Below, in pieces: positions 1-7,168 of a stretch of DNA of 14,252 nt. How positions within the stretch are numbered: position 1 is the stretch's first letter; each line of letters opens with the position of its first letter. The translations under genes and the position numbers were made by a program. Location: the NCBI GenBank assembly GCA_937926065.1, contig CALANM010000168.1, forward strand, positions 1 to 14,252. The letters run 5' to 3'. Under the pieces are notes generated by a model. It saw nothing but the letters and a program-made list of their open reading frames with translations. It ran no database searches and was not told the DNA's origin. This stretch comes from an uncultured Microbacterium sp. (GTDB lineage: Bacteria > Actinomycetota > Actinomycetes > Actinomycetales > Microbacteriaceae).

Positions 1-91
1 CCCGCTGTTCGCCCTTGCCGGGGCGGTCGCGGCGGCGTTCGCGGCGGCAGGGGCCGTCCTGCGCCGACGGTACCGCGAGGTCGGCCGCTGA
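1..91 (+). CDS. C-terminal end of a membrane protein (partial)
   Basis: Only the last 29 codons are present, read in the frame starting at base 2 and ending in TGA at 89-91. The visible peptide is one hydrophobic Ala/Gly/Val-rich stretch of about 20 residues followed by a positively charged tail (LRRRYREVGR). That is what the final transmembrane helix and cytoplasmic end of a polytopic transporter look like; a major facilitator permease is a plausible guess. Nothing else can be said, because the rest lies outside the window. It is followed by a 126-base gap containing regulatory repeats, so it probably belongs to a different transcription unit from the ABC transporter genes that follow. Confidence 0.55.
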   Translation, partial: PLFALAGAVAAAFAAAGAVLRRRYREVGR

Positions 92-114
92 CGGGCGCGG
101 TGTGCGCGTCGATC

Positions 115-188
115 GCACACAGTGTGCACTGAAAGTTATACGAAGTGTGCAGTGACACTTGACACGGCGTTCACACGCTGTTTCACTG
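115..188. promoter_or_regulatory. cluster of dyad operator-like sites upstream of livH
   Basis: A perfect inverted repeat GCACAC-A-GTGTGC lies at 115-127. It overlaps CAGTG-TG-CACTG at 120-131. A second copy of the core, AGTGTGCAGTG (144-154), matches AGTGTGCACTG (121-131) at 10 of 11 positions, 23 bases further on. This second copy sits inside an inverted repeat AAGTGT-N6-ACACTT at 143-160. A lone CACTG follows at 184-188. This density of related half-sites just upstream of the transporter genes suggests a repressor or activator site. The two XRE-cupin regulators encoded at 8550-9879 are the obvious local candidates, but that link is inference. Confidence 0.5.
159..187 (+). promoter_or_regulatory. 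candidate promoter of the livH operon
   Basis: A perfect -35 hexamer TTGACA at 159-164 is followed, 17 bases later, by TTCACT at 182-187, a weak -10. The -35 overlaps the right arm of the dyad at 143-160, which would suit repression. An alternative -10 is TATACG at 137-142, which lies between the two dyads but has no convincing -35. The exact start of transcription cannot be decided by eye. Confidence 0.4.
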
Positions 189-219
189 TGGATGTCTCCT
201 GGTGACTCCCCGATGATGT

Positions 220-225
220 GGAAGG
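220..225 (+). promoter_or_regulatory. ribosome binding site that decides the livH start
   Basis: GGAAGG at 220-225 lies 10 bases before the GTG at 236. The earlier in-frame GTG at 218 overlaps this motif and has no Shine-Dalgarno sequence of its own, so 236 is the better start. Confidence 0.5.
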
Positions 226-235
226 TTGCAGCCCG

Positions 236-1102
236 GTGTTCGAACCCGTATTCCTCGCGCAGCAGATCCTGAACGGACTCAGCTTCGGCGCTCTGCTGTT
301 CCTGCTGGCCAGCGGCCTCACGCTCGTGTTCGGCCTCATGCGGATCGTCAACATGGCCCACGGCGCGTTCTACATGCTCGGCGGCTACATCGGCGTCGTG
401 ATCGCGACGCTCACGGGCAACCTGCTCGTCGCAGTCATCGCCGCCATCGCCGCCGTCGCCATCACCGCCTTCCTCGTCGAAGTCGTGCTGCTGCGCTTCG
501 TGCGCGGGCAGGAGATGCCCGAGGTGCTGCTGACGATCGGCGTCTCCTTCGTCATCGCCGACCTCTGTCTCGCCGTGTTCGGGGGAGACCCGCAGAACCT
601 CCCCAACACCGTCCGCATCCCGGGCGCTCTCGTCCTCGGCGGCTTCGCGTACCCGTGGTACCGCATCTTCGTCATCGCCCTGGCGATCGTCATCGGCGTC
701 GCCCTCGCCCTCGTCCAGACGCGCACCCGGGTCGGCGCCGTCGTCCGCGCCGGCGTCGACGACCGCGAGATGATCACCGCGATGGGCGTCAACATCCGCT
801 GGGTGTTCACGGGCATGTTCGTGGTGGGCGCCGCCCTCGCCGCCATCGGCGGCACGATCGGCGCGGGCATGCAGAGCATCCTCCCCGGCATCCAGAACGA
901 AGTGCTGCTCTACGCCCTCGTCGTCATCATCATCGGAGGACTCGGCAGCGTTCCCGGCGCCGCCGTGGGCAGCGCGCTGATCGGCCTGATCGATGCGTTC
1001 GCCAAGGCGTGGATCCCGGAGCTGGCGTACTTCACGATCTTCCTGCCGATGGCCCTCGTCCTCGTCTTCCGCCCGACAGGCCTGTTCGGAAAGGCTGCCT
1101 GA
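236..1102 (+). CDS. livH: HAAT-family ABC transporter permease LivH
   Basis: Inner-membrane permease of a branched-chain-amino-acid-type (HAAT) ABC importer. About 288 residues from GTG 236; a start at GTG 218 would add six residues but lacks a ribosome binding site. The N-terminal part carries the LivH hallmark (GLTLVFGLMRIVNMAHGAFY), followed by hydrophobic helices throughout. The cytoplasmic coupling loop that contacts the ATPases is recognisable around the VRAGVDDREMITAMG segment, and the C-terminus has the usual GGLGSVPGA loop and a final RPTGLFG motif. Length is normal for the family. Its stop overlaps the start of livM (TGATG), so the two permeases are translationally coupled. HAAT systems carry amino acids, short-chain amides, urea and other small amino compounds; the permease does not reveal which one. 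Confidence 0.93.
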   Translation: MFEPVFLAQQILNGLSFGALLFLLASGLTLVFGLMRIVNMAHGAFYMLGGYIGVVIATLTGNLLVAVIAAIAAVAITAFLVEVVLLRFVRGQEMPEVLLTIGVSFVIADLCLAVFGGDPQNLPNTVRIPGALVLGGFAYPWYRIFVIALAIVIGVALALVQTRTRVGAVVRAGVDDREMITAMGVNIRWVFTGMFVVGAALAAIGGTIGAGMQSILPGIQNEVLLYALVVIIIGGLGSVPGAAVGSALIGLIDAFAKAWIPELAYFTIFLPMALVLVFRPTGLFGKAA

Positions 1103-2142
1103 TGAGCAACCGCATCGTCGAAACCCGCACCGTCCGCACGTTCGGGACGCCGCGCCGCGACCGCGTGCAGCAGCTGAACCTCACGCTGCTGGCCGCGCTC
1201 CTCGTGGTCGCGATCGCGCTGCCGTACCTGGGCGCGTCGAGCTTCATCGTCTCGCTCGTCTCGACCATCCTCATCGCGGCGACCCTCGCGTCGAGCGTCA
1301 ACTTCCTCGCCGGCAACGGCGGAATGGTCTCGCTCGGTCACGCAGGGATAGCCGCGGCATCCGCGTACGGAGCCGGCTGGGCCTCGCGCCAGGGCTTCGA
1401 CCCTGGAATGCAGGTCGTGTTCGCCCTCGGGATGACCCTGCTCGTCTCGCTCGTCTACGGCCTGCTGTCGATGCGCACGAGCGGCATCTACTTCCTCATG
1501 GTGACCTTGGCGGTCGGCATGCTCATCTACGGCCTCGCGTTCCGGCTCTCGTCGGTGACAGGCGGGGAGAACGGCATCTCGGGCATCGCGCGCCCCGAGT
1601 GGATGTCGTCGTACTGGATGTTCTACTACGTCGTGCTCGGGGCATTCGTGCTGGCGACCGCAGCCCTGTGGGTCGTCGGAGACTCGCCGTTCGGCGCGAG
1701 CCTCCGCGGCATCCGCGACAGCGAGAGCCGCATGCGCAGCCTCGGCTACAGCGTGCGCTCGTACAAGCTCGGCGCGTTCATGGTCTCGGGCACGATCGCC
1801 GGCCTGGCCGGCCTGCTGTCGGTGTGGCACACGCACTTCGTGAGTCCGTCGACCGCCGGAGTCGACAAGTCGGTGCACCTCATCGTGATGGTGATCCTCG
1901 GCGGCATCGGCACACTCCTCGGACCCCTCATCGGCGCCGCGATCGTCGTGCTCGTCGAGAACGTCCTGTCGAGCCACGTCGACCGCTGGCCGACCATCCT
2001 CGGCCTCATCTTCATCTTCGTGATCCTCTTCGCCCGCGCGGGGATCGCCGGCAGCACCCGCAAGCTCTTCCGCCGGCTCCGCGCGCGATCGAAGTCGGCG
2101 TCCCCACCCGAGGGGGACGCTCCGGACGGCGCCGAAGCCTGA
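1102..2142 (+). CDS. livM: HAAT-family ABC transporter permease LivM
   Basis: Second membrane subunit of the importer, 346 residues, starting at the ATG that overlaps the livH stop. After about 25 polar residues come hydrophobic segments, then the LivM signature (NFLAGNGGMVSLGHAG) and the TSGIYFLMVTLA segment. The coupling loop is clear: SPFGASLRGIRDSESRMRSL followed by the YKLGAFMVSGTIAGLAG helix. The final loop GGIGTLLGPLIGA resembles that of LivH, as expected for paired paralogous permeases. The last 20 or so residues form an acidic, proline-rich cytoplasmic tail that is not part of the domain. A 38-base gap without any hairpin separates it from the binding-protein gene, so one transcript is likely. 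Confidence 0.94.
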   Translation: MSNRIVETRTVRTFGTPRRDRVQQLNLTLLAALLVVAIALPYLGASSFIVSLVSTILIAATLASSVNFLAGNGGMVSLGHAGIAAASAYGAGWASRQGFDPGMQVVFALGMTLLVSLVYGLLSMRTSGIYFLMVTLAVGMLIYGLAFRLSSVTGGENGISGIARPEWMSSYWMFYYVVLGAFVLATAALWVVGDSPFGASLRGIRDSESRMRSLGYSVRSYKLGAFMVSGTIAGLAGLLSVWHTHFVSPSTAGVDKSVHLIVMVILGGIGTLLGPLIGAAIVVLVENVLSSHVDRWPTILGLIFIFVILFARAGIAGSTRKLFRRLRARSKSASPPEGDAPDGAEA

Positions 2143-2180
2143 CGGAAACCTCCTTGCATCCACCAACGAAAGGACCAGCA

Positions 2181-3482
2181 ATGACGTCAATGAAGACACG
2201 CGGTCTCCGGCAGGCGATGGTCGCTGCCGGCCTCGCGGCAGTCACCGCCCTCGCGCTGACCGCCTGCGCCCCTCCCGGAGCAGCCGAGCCCGAGCCGACG
2301 TCGTCGGGGGCCGGTGAGACCGGCGGCACCCTGAAGGTCGGCTACATCTCGCCGACGACCGGCAACTTCGCCGTCGCCGGTCAGGAGATGGTCGACGGAT
2401 GGAACCTCTACTGGGACATCAACGGCGCCGAGGTCAACGGCATCACGATCGAGACGATCGTCGAGGACGACGCCGGAAACCCCGAGACGTCGCTCACGAA
2501 GGCGCACAAGCTCGTCGAGCAGGACCAGGTCGACTTCATCGTCGGCCCGCTCATCGCCAACACCGCCCTCGCGGTGGCCGAGTACACGGCGAGCGTCGGC
2601 ATCCCGAACCTGCACCCCGTGGCCGCGTCTGACGACCTGACGCAGCGCAACTCCAACGACCTCACGGTGCGCACCGGCTCGATGGGCGGCTCGCAGGCCA
2701 ACTACCCCGGTGGCGAGTGGGCGGCGACGGACGGCGGCTACAAGACGGCCGTCACCCTGTGCGCCGACTACGCGTTCGGCTGGGAGTCGTGCGCGGGCTT
2801 CGTGCAGGGCTTCACGCAGAACGGCGGCGAGGTCGTCGAGCAGATCTGGTTCCCCAACACGACTACCGACTTCTCGACCTACGTGTCGCAGATCCAGGCC
2901 GCGAACGCGGACCTCGTCTACGTCGCGACGGCCGGCGGTGCGCCCGGGCCCAACTTCCTGAACGCCTACCTCGGCCTCGGCCAGGACCCCGACAAGCTCC
3001 TCATGAACTGCTGCGCGCTCGACCAGGGCACGCTGCGCACGATGGGCGAGCAGGTCGTCGGCATCAAGTCGGTGAGCTACTGGGCGGAGGGCCGCGACAG
3101 CGAGGCCGTCGCCGAGTTCATCGACGCCTACAAGGAGTTCGCCGACGGCAAGGTCCCGGGCGCATACGTGGCGGGCGGCTACCTGACCGCTTCGCTCGTG
3201 GCATCCGTGCTCGACGAGAAGGGACTCGTCACGGGCGAGGACCTCGTGGCCGCCATCACCGAGTACACCTTCACCGACAGCATCTTCGGCAAGGTGTCGT
3301 GGGACGAGTACAACAACATGGTCGGCCCGGTGTACGTACGCGAAGTGACCGCCGGTGACGACGGCAACTTCTACAACACGCCGATCGCGACGATCGAGGA
3401 TGTCGACCAGTGGCTCGGCCGCACGCCCGAAGAGGCGCTGGCCCTGCCCACGTACTCGCAGAGCTTCCAGGGGCTCGAGTGA
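2181..3482 (+). CDS. HAAT ABC transporter substrate-binding lipoprotein
   Basis: Extracytoplasmic binding protein that delivers the ligand to LivH/LivM; 433 residues, periplasmic-binding-protein type 6 fold. The start ATG 2181 follows GAAAGGA at good spacing. Residues 1-28 are a signal peptide (basic MKTRGLR, then Ala/Leu-rich core) ending in the lipobox LTAC; Cys29 would be lipidated and anchor the protein to the membrane. A Ser/Thr/Glu-rich linker follows, then the typical first strand (LKVGYISPTTGNFAVAGQEM) and the VDFIVGPLIANTALA region. The mature domain has four cysteines at 194, 204, 277 and 278, unusual for an actinobacterial exported protein and possibly disulfide-bonded. The ligand cannot be read from sequence. 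The next gene, livG, starts inside its stop codon. Confidence 0.92.
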   Translation: MTSMKTRGLRQAMVAAGLAAVTALALTACAPPGAAEPEPTSSGAGETGGTLKVGYISPTTGNFAVAGQEMVDGWNLYWDINGAEVNGITIETIVEDDAGNPETSLTKAHKLVEQDQVDFIVGPLIANTALAVAEYTASVGIPNLHPVAASDDLTQRNSNDLTVRTGSMGGSQANYPGGEWAATDGGYKTAVTLCADYAFGWESCAGFVQGFTQNGGEVVEQIWFPNTTTDFSTYVSQIQAANADLVYVATAGGAPGPNFLNAYLGLGQDPDKLLMNCCALDQGTLRTMGEQVVGIKSVSYWAEGRDSEAVAEFIDAYKEFADGKVPGAYVAGGYLTASLVASVLDEKGLVTGEDLVAAITEYTFTDSIFGKVSWDEYNNMVGPVYVREVTAGDDGNFYNTPIATIEDVDQWLGRTPEEALALPTYSQSFQGLE

Positions 3483-4282
3483 CGACATCGGCAATGGCGG
3501 CGGTCCCGGGCTCGGAAGGGCCCGGGGCCACCGCCCCCGCACTCGCGATCGACGACCTGGGCAAGCGCTTCGGCGGCGTCCAGGCGGTCGACGGCATCTC
3601 GCTGCGGCTCGCTCCCGGCGAGCGGATGGGCGTGATCGGACCCAACGGCGCGGGCAAGACGACCCTGTTCAAGATGATCGCCGGCGACGTGACCCCCACG
3701 ACCGGCACGATCGAGCTGTTCGGCCGCGACGTCACGCGGGTCGACACCGAGCGCCGGGCCCGGCTGGGCGTCGGTCGCACGTTCCAGGTGTCGAACCTCT
3801 TCCGCGAGATGACCGTGCTCGACAACGTTCGGGTCGCCGCCCGCGGCGGCACGAAGAGGGCACGTGTGTTCTGGCGCGTGCAGACCCTCCGTGACGAGGT
3901 CACCGAGAAGGCCATGCACATGCTGGAGGCCGTGGACCTGGGCGCACGGCGCCACGACACGGTCGCCGACCTGTCGCACGGTGAGCAGCGTCAGCTCGAG
4001 ATCGCGATGGCGCTCGTGACCGATCCGCGCATCCTTCTGCTCGACGAGCCGGCGGCGGGTCTGTCCGCCGTCGAGCGCACGACGCTCCGCGAGCTCATCG
4101 AGGAGCTGCCGCGCACGCTGCCCATTCTGCTCATCGAGCACGACATGACGCTGGCGCTGGGCCTCACCGACCGCGTCATGTGCATGGAGAACGGACGCCA
4201 CGTGGTCACGGGCACGCCCGCGGAGGTGCGCGAGCACCCCACCGTCAAGGAGATCTACCTCGGAAGGCGAGACAAGAAGTGA
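3479..4282 (+). CDS. livG: HAAT ABC transporter ATP-binding protein LivG
   Basis: Cytoplasmic ATPase subunit, 267 residues. GTG 3479 overlaps the TGA of the binding-protein gene and is preceded by AGGGG five bases upstream. An ATG at 3410 in the same frame would give a longer protein reaching deep into the previous gene and is rejected. ATG 3494 is possible but less well placed. Motifs: Walker A GPNGAGKT (54-61), ABC signature LSHGEQ (165-170), Walker B LLLDEP (186-191) and H-loop His221. The GVGRTFQVSNLFREMTV stretch after the Walker A region is characteristic of LivG rather than LivF. The C-terminal 15 residues include the family's VKEIYLG end. It would pair with LivF as an ATPase heterodimer. 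Confidence 0.94.
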   Translation: MTTSAMAAVPGSEGPGATAPALAIDDLGKRFGGVQAVDGISLRLAPGERMGVIGPNGAGKTTLFKMIAGDVTPTTGTIELFGRDVTRVDTERRARLGVGRTFQVSNLFREMTVLDNVRVAARGGTKRARVFWRVQTLRDEVTEKAMHMLEAVDLGARRHDTVADLSHGEQRQLEIAMALVTDPRILLLDEPAAGLSAVERTTLRELIEELPRTLPILLIEHDMTLALGLTDRVMCMENGRHVVTGTPAEVREHPTVKEIYLGRRDKK

Positions 4283-4995
4283 GCCTGAAGGTCACGGGCC
4301 TCGACGTCGGCTATGCGACGGCGCAGGTGCTGCACGACATCACGTTCGAGATCGGCGACGGCGAGAGCGTCGCACTGCTCGGCCGCAACGGCATGGGCAA
4401 GACGACGCTCGCGCGCGCCCTGTGCGGGCTGCGGCCGCCGACCGTCTCGAAGGGGGAGATCGTCTTCGACGGGCACGACATCACGAAGATGCCGATCCAC
4501 CGCATCTCGCGTGCCGGCATCGCACTCGTGCCGCAGGGCCGCCGGGTCTTCGGGTCCCTGACGACCCTCGAGAACCTGACGGTCGTGCCGCAGCGGCGTC
4601 GCGCCGAGTCGTCCGACCCGTGGAGCGTCGAGCGTGTCTTCGACTTCTTCCCGCGGCTCGCTGAGCGCTCGACCTCGATGGCGCGCTCGCTGTCAGGCGG
4701 CGAGCAGCAGATGCTCGCGATCGGCCGGGCGCTCATGACCAACCCGTCGCTGCTGATCATGGACGAGCCCAGTGAGGGGCTGGCCCCGAGCGTGCTCGAC
4801 GTCATCCACGACCGTCTCGAGGGCCTGCGCGCCTCGGGGCTGTCGATCCTCATCGCGGAGCAGAACGTCGACCTCGCCCTCGACATCGCCGAGCGTGTGC
4901 TCGTGATCGACGACACTCACACGATCGCGTGGTCGGGACCGGCGTCGGAGCTGCGCGATGACAGCGTGCTGCTCGAGCAGTACCTGAGCATCTGA
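4279..4995 (+). CDS. livF: HAAT ABC transporter ATP-binding protein LivF
   Basis: Second ATPase subunit, 238 residues, starting at GTG 4279 inside the livG stop region (GTGA overlap), with GGAAGG 11 bases upstream. Motifs: Walker A GRNGMGKT (35-42), signature LSGGEQQ (138-144), Walker B LLIMDEP (158-164). LivF-type features are VPQGRRVFGSLTTLENL in the Q-loop region and EQN in the switch position, where Gln195 replaces the usual histidine; this Gln is normal in LivF proteins. The length matches the family. It completes the five-gene importer, and the amidohydrolase gene follows after only nine bases, so the enzyme block is very likely co-transcribed with the transporter. Confidence 0.94.
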   Translation: MSLKVTGLDVGYATAQVLHDITFEIGDGESVALLGRNGMGKTTLARALCGLRPPTVSKGEIVFDGHDITKMPIHRISRAGIALVPQGRRVFGSLTTLENLTVVPQRRRAESSDPWSVERVFDFFPRLAERSTSMARSLSGGEQQMLAIGRALMTNPSLLIMDEPSEGLAPSVLDVIHDRLEGLRASGLSILIAEQNVDLALDIAERVLVIDDTHTIAWSGPASELRDDSVLLEQYLSI

Positions 4996-5004
4996 GGTCG
5001 CGCC

Positions 5005-6654
5005 ATGGCATCCCCTCACACGGCACTCCCTCTCGTCGACCTCGTGCTGCGCGGTGGACGCATCACGACGTTCGCCGACGCCGACCAGGCCCCTTCCGAG
5101 GCGCAGGCGGTCGCGATCGCGGGCGGTCGCATCGTCGCCGTCGGCACCGACCAGCAGCTCGCCCCTTACGCCGACCTCGCCGCCGAGGTGATCGAGCTCG
5201 ACGGACGTCGCGTCGTCCCCGGCCTCAACGACTCCCACATCCACGCCGTGCGCGGCGGCAACTCCTGGAGCCGCTCCCTGCACTGGGAGTCGGTGCGCTC
5301 GGTGGCCGACGCGCTCGCGACAGTGCGCGAGGCCGCTGCGACGCTCGAGCCGGGTGCCTGGATCTCCGTCGTCGGCGGCTGGCATCGGTCGCAGTTCGCC
5401 GAGGGCCGCGTGCCGACCCGAGCGGAGCTCGACGCCGCCGCACCCTCCCACCCCGTCTACCTGCAGGAGCTGTACGACCTCGGCATCCTCAACAGCGCCG
5501 GCCTCGCCGCCTGCGGTTACACCGACGACACGGAAGACCCCGCCCGCGGCGTCCTCGAGCGCGACGGAGCCGGACGCCTCACCGGGTTCGTCCGCGGCGT
5601 CGGCGCCTTCGCCGTGCCGATCGCCAAGGCCCTCCACGCCGACGAGGAACAGGCGCAGGACGGCATCCGCGCCATGTTCGCGGAGTTCGCCCGCCACGGC
5701 CTGACCGGCGTCGTCGACGGCGGCGGCCTCCTCGTGACCCCCCGCGACTACGACGCCGTCTCATCCGTGTGGCGTCAGGGCGGGCTCGACGTCCGCACGC
5801 GCCTCTTCTTCTCCGCATGGACCCGTGGCGGCGAGGTCGCCGACATCGACGCGCTCACGTCGCTCGTGCAGCCGGAGTCGGGCGACGGCATGCTGCGGGT
5901 GGCGGGCGTCGGCGAGATCCCCCACCTCGGATGCCACGACATGGAGGGGCTCGACCCCTTCGCCGTGCCGGACTCCGCCCACGACGAACTCGTCGAGATC
6001 GTGCGGATGTGCGCGAAGCGCGGCTGGCGCATGAGCGTGCACGCCGTGCTCGACGCCACCCTGGGCCGCATCCTCGACGCCTGGGAGCAGGTCGAGGCCG
6101 AGACCGGACGCGTCGCCGGACGCGGCTGGTCGATCGTGCACGCCGACGAGGCGAGCCGCGCCAGCCTCGAACGCCTCGCCCGCCTCGGGGCCGGCGTCCT
6201 CGTGCAGAATCGCCTCATCCTCAAGGGCGGCGACTACGTCGACAGCGACCTCTGGGGCCACGACGCCACCCGGAACGCACCGCCCCTCGCGACCATGCGC
6301 GAACTCGGCATCGTCGTGGGCGCCGGCACCGACGCGACCCGCGCCAACTGGTTCTCGCCGTGGGCGTCGATCTGGTGGCTCGTGACGGGGCAGACCCTCG
6401 ACGGCCGCGGCCAGCGCAGCCCGGAGCACACGCTCAGCCGGCTCGATGCGCTCGCCGCCTATACGCGTGACGCCGCCTGGTTCACGGGCGAACAGGGGCA
6501 CCGCGGACGCATCGCCCCCGGGTACGACGCCGACCTGTGCGTCACATCGGCCGACCCGCTCGACTGCTCCGACGACGAGCTTCGCGACATCCGCAGCGTC
6601 CTGACCGTCATGGACGGACGCATCACCCATCGAGCACCGGAGCTCGCCCCCTGA
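5005..6654 (+). CDS. YtcJ-type metal-dependent amidohydrolase (Amidohydro_3)
   Basis: 549-residue amidohydrolase-superfamily enzyme, expected to hydrolyse a C-N bond of a small amide, imide or formamide in the cytoplasm. ATG 5005 follows GAGG at a seven-base spacing. The first 70 residues make the small beta-sandwich (DLVLRGGRITTF, VIELDGRRVVPG). The metal motif HIH is at 78-80. Further candidate ligands are His346 (SVHAVLD), His379 (IVHADEA) and Asp443 (GAGTDATR), the normal order for this superfamily. The WFSPWASIWWLVTG and APGYDADL segments are typical of YtcJ relatives. The usual GH-N(4)-NS motif appears as YDLGILNS without the histidine, and no clear KxFxDG motif is seen, so its metal site may differ from N-substituted formamide deformylase. 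Substrate unknown; its place behind an amino-acid-type importer suggests it acts on the imported compound. Confidence 0.88.
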   Translation: MASPHTALPLVDLVLRGGRITTFADADQAPSEAQAVAIAGGRIVAVGTDQQLAPYADLAAEVIELDGRRVVPGLNDSHIHAVRGGNSWSRSLHWESVRSVADALATVREAAATLEPGAWISVVGGWHRSQFAEGRVPTRAELDAAAPSHPVYLQELYDLGILNSAGLAACGYTDDTEDPARGVLERDGAGRLTGFVRGVGAFAVPIAKALHADEEQAQDGIRAMFAEFARHGLTGVVDGGGLLVTPRDYDAVSSVWRQGGLDVRTRLFFSAWTRGGEVADIDALTSLVQPESGDGMLRVAGVGEIPHLGCHDMEGLDPFAVPDSAHDELVEIVRMCAKRGWRMSVHAVLDATLGRILDAWEQVEAETGRVAGRGWSIVHADEASRASLERLARLGAGVLVQNRLILKGGDYVDSDLWGHDATRNAPPLATMRELGIVVGAGTDATRANWFSPWASIWWLVTGQTLDGRGQRSPEHTLSRLDALAAYTRDAAWFTGEQGHRGRIAPGYDADLCVTSADPLDCSDDELRDIRSVLTVMDGRITHRAPELAP

Positions 6655-6666
6655 GGGGGGCGGCAG

Positions 6667-6677
6667 AAGGAGGAGGA
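6667..6677 (+). promoter_or_regulatory. strong ribosome binding site of the RidA-family gene
   Basis: AAGGAGGAGGA precedes the GTG at 6680. It fixes this non-ATG start and is the strongest Shine-Dalgarno sequence in the left block, after a 25-base gap behind the amidohydrolase stop. Confidence 0.6.
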
Positions 6678-6679
6678 CA

Positions 6680-7168
6680 GTGAGTCAGGTTCCCCCGCCC
6701 CGTCGCGTCGGCCAGGCCGACATCATCCACCACGAGGGCTACGACACGGGCATCGTGAGCCCGTTCGTCCCGGCGATGCGCGTCGTGTCGCCGGCGCGGC
6801 TCGTGTTCATCAGCGGCGTCACCGGCGCCCCGGTGTACCACGACCACCCGCACGTCCCCGAGGTGTTCGACGCGATGCCCATGGATGCCGCCGGCCAGGT
6901 CGAGAACGCGTTCGCCCACCTCGACCTCGCGCTGCGGGCCGCGGGATGCGAACGCTCGGACGTCGTCAACATGATCCGCTTCTTCACCGACGTCGAGTCC
7001 GACCAGGACGTCGTCAACGCGTTCCAGTCGCGGTGGTTCGGCGGCCACATCCCGACGAGCACCACCGTCGAAGTGACGCGCCTGGCGACCGACCCGCGCC
7101 TGCGCTTCGAGTTCCACGTCGTCGCCGCTGCGCCGGCGGAGACCGCCTCCACGGAAGGACGGGCATGA
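6680..7168 (+). CDS. RidA/YjgF/YER057c/UK114-family protein without the deaminase arginine
   Basis: 162 residues, GTG start, slightly longer than the usual 125-135 because of extensions at both ends. The fold signature is clear: LVFISGVTG (about 41-49), the QVENAFAHLDLALRAAGCERSDVV helix region (73-96) and a C-terminal PTSTTVEVTRLATDPRLRFEF. In E. coli RidA, which hydrolyses reactive enamines/imines, the segment reads P-A-R-S-x-V-E-V and the Arg binds the substrate carboxylate. Here the aligned segment reads P-T-S-T-T-V-E-V, with Ser127 in place of Arg. Rid subfamilies lacking this Arg are not general imine deaminases and tend to sit in catabolic operons, as this one does. It may act on an uncharged C-N intermediate released by the neighbouring hydrolases. 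Its stop overlaps the next start (ATGA). Confidence 0.88.
   Translation: MSQVPPPRRVGQADIIHHEGYDTGIVSPFVPAMRVVSPARLVFISGVTGAPVYHDHPHVPEVFDAMPMDAAGQVENAFAHLDLALRAAGCERSDVVNMIRFFTDVESDQDVVNAFQSRWFGGHIPTSTTVEVTRLATDPRLRFEFHVVAAAPAETASTEGRA

Noticed and set aside
3410..3478. Extended N-terminus of LivG from ATG 3410
   Set aside because: It would overlap 70 bases of the binding-protein gene and add Arg-rich non-homologous residues. GTG 3479 has a ribosome binding site and the usual stop-start overlap.
2187..3542. Long open frame on the minus strand opposite the binding-protein gene
   Set aside because: The translation is rich in Arg, Gly and Val with no recognisable domain, and the + strand encodes a clear lipoprotein. 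In DNA this GC-rich, stop-poor shadow frames are expected.
236..4995. Reading the transporter as a urea (urt) or a true leucine importer
   Set aside because: No urease genes or amino-acid aminotransferases are nearby, the gene order differs from urtABCDE, and the binding protein's ligand cannot be deduced by eye. Only the family is called.
6946..7164. Extended N-terminus of the M24 protein from the in-frame start at 6946
   Set aside because: It lies inside the RidA-family gene and encodes Arg-rich out-of-frame sequence. ATG 7165 has GGAAGGA upstream and overlaps the RidA stop.
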